This document shows, one piece after another, positions 62,823 to 64,000 of a stretch of 64,000 nucleotides of DNA. The notes under the pieces are model-generated. The model was not told the origin of the DNA, made no database searches, and worked only from the letters and a program-made list of their open reading frames with translations. Position 1 is the stretch's first letter, and the number at the start of each line of letters is the position of its first letter. A program made the translations under genes and the position numbers. The stretch is from the NCBI GenBank assembly GCA_021442155.1, contig CM038214.1:310589001-310653000 (forward strand), written 5' to 3'. Origin of the DNA: Cymbidium sinense. Taxonomy: Eukaryota; Streptophyta; Magnoliopsida; Asparagales; Orchidaceae.

Positions 62823-64000
62823 ACCCACCCCTCCTCCTCCGAAGTTCTCTTCTTGGCAATTTTCAAATCCTTGGTGGCGCCCCTACTTGGGATTTTTGGC
62901 TTTGGCTTTGATTTCAACAATTTCAAAGGCTTGAATGGCATCCGTCATTTATGATGTTTTGTCATTGACCATATTTGTGTTCTATTCTTTCCACATCAAA
63001 ATTTGGATGTTCGGCTAGGGAATCTAACATTTTGGGGATTAGCAGCCCTAATCCTGCATCTTCTACTAAATATTTAAGGAAGCACTCTCTGGTAAGATTT
63101 CTCCCTCTATTGATTTGGTTAATCTCATTTTGATGTCTTTTAGAGGTTTGCCGACCATAATGTACTCTGATGTGGATGTTGAAAAGTTGGCAAAATCATT
63201 TGAAATTTCTCTTGTCGATAAATTTTCTTTGCATCATCCAAATTTGGATAATATCTACTCTATTTTCCATAATCTCAAGCTTACGGGTGCCTTCTCGATT
63301 AGTTTTATTGATCCTCGGCATATCCTGATTCAACTTTCTAATGATCTGGATTATTCACATGTTTTATATCATTCTTATTTCATCTTTAATTATCAAATCC
63401 ATTTGCTAAAGTGGTCACCCTTTTTGACATTAAGGAGGAATCTCCTATTATCCCTGTGTGGTTATCTCTTCGTAATATGTGCATTCATTTTGTTACCCAT
63501 CATGTGCTTTTTGCTATCGAGGCTTTATCTGGTTGGCTTTTGCAACTTGACCAAGCGACCGCTGAGTGATCTCGCCCTTCTATGGCTCGAATCCTCATGG
63601 AATTAAACATAACTAAAAAAATAGCTTAAGGAAGTTTGGATAGGCTCTAAAAATATGGGTATTTGCAAAAGGTTGAATTGAAGAACCTTCGATTTTTTGT
63701 TCCCATAGTAAAATACACGGTCATGATAATTCAGAATGTTTTATTCTCCATCCCCACTTAAAAAAATGAATTCCTCCTGAAGAAAATGTTGTCTCTACCC
63801 ATAAGCCGATTCCTACTTATGTTCAGAAATCAACCTTGGATCTTAAGGATGGTATGAAGGCTATTATTGAGGATGATTCTTTGGATATCAGGGTTAATCC
63901 TATTGAACATGTTTTGGCTTCTAAAGTTGGAAGGGATTTGGCCGATATTCACATTGGGAAGGATGATTTACCTCTTATTCCTTCTTTGAATTTGAATATT
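62823..64000 (+). mobile_element. LINE non-LTR retrotransposon, 5' part, runs off window
   Basis: Array sequence stops near 62823 and ordinary DNA begins (CCACCCCTCCTCCTCCGAAG). The first 290 bp lack a clear frame and may be 5' leader. A broken ORF1 follows. The element is on the plus strand, and its endonuclease/RT would lie beyond 64000. Confidence 0.75.
63115..64000 (+). pseudogene. LINE ORF1 with DUF4283-like domain and zinc knuckle, frameshifted
   Basis: Frame 1 (from 63115) reads YSDVDVEKLAKSFEISLVDK and FSLHHPNLDNIYSIFHNLKL, then GAFSISFIDPRHILIQLSN and LLKWSPF, the pattern of plant DUF4283. A one-base shift near 63425 moves the reading to FDIKEESPIIPVWLSLRNMC, HFVTHHVLFAIEALSGWLLQ and LDQATAE, stop, SRPSMARILMELNITKK: the rest of the domain. 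Further on, a knuckle-like HSKIHGHDNSECFILHPHLK (63700-63765; expected first Cys pair not seen) ends in a TGA at 63767. That frame is then open from 63770 to the window edge. ORF1 proteins of this class bind element RNA. At least one frameshift and two stops make it nonfunctional. Confidence 0.82.

Overview
Kind of genome. This is a gene-poor, repeat-dominated plant nuclear window. Three things support that: abundant Arabidopsis-type telomere-like motifs (CCCTAAA), Tat-like Ty3/gypsy retrotransposon remains, and copies of the last part of a plant glycine-rich RNA-binding protein gene. A plant-type LINE with a DUF4283-like ORF1 lies at the right edge. I cannot name the species; a flowering plant is the safe reading. 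I found no intact protein-coding gene, rRNA, tRNA or CRISPR array. A 100-base run of N marks an assembly gap.

Layout. Four blocks of degenerate A/C-rich, G-poor telomere-like DNA (1-10145, 23162-35217, 35936-39300, 54677-62822) are built from words ending in TAAA (CCCTAAA, CCTAAA, CTAAA, AATAAA). They are separated by three copies of one retrotransposon: A at 10146-23061, cut by the gap; C at 35218-35935, a short stub; and B at 39301-54676, the longest. A LINE fragment begins at about 62823 and runs off the window.

Hidden order in the arrays. They are not random. A short T-run/A-run junction element (J, roughly GGTTTACTTAATTTTTTTAAA) recurs more than twenty times. Between 24 and 32 kb the J intervals alternate at about 1.6-1.7 kb and 0.9 kb, giving a higher-order unit of about 2.5 kb. 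The long half carries, 203-292 bp after J, a copy of the glycine-rich protein gene tail (end of RRM, glycine-rich region, 3'UTR, A-run). The short half starts with a G+C-rich block of CCTGGGCC/CCCTAGGCC words. I count eleven gene-tail copies, all beginning at the same residue of the RRM. That points to one capture event followed by amplification. One slot at the left edge holds a different mRNA 3' end, with its own AATAAA signal and A-run.

The retrotransposon. It lies on the minus strand. Copy B preserves gag (CCHC-like knuckle), the protease N-half with a DTG active site, a 6.6 kb nested insertion that splits the protease, the protease C-half, RT, RNase H, integrase, and a long 3' untranslated region with two tandem-repeat families. 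Copy A has the same layout but ends in the gap inside the nested insertion. All copies are dead: frames are broken and catalytic residues are lost. Copies A and B differ by many small indels, which either reflects unusual decay or imperfect assembly polishing.

Nothing here works together as a pathway. The interest lies in the architecture: a telomere-like satellite that has captured and multiplied mRNA tails and has then been expanded and interrupted by retroelements.
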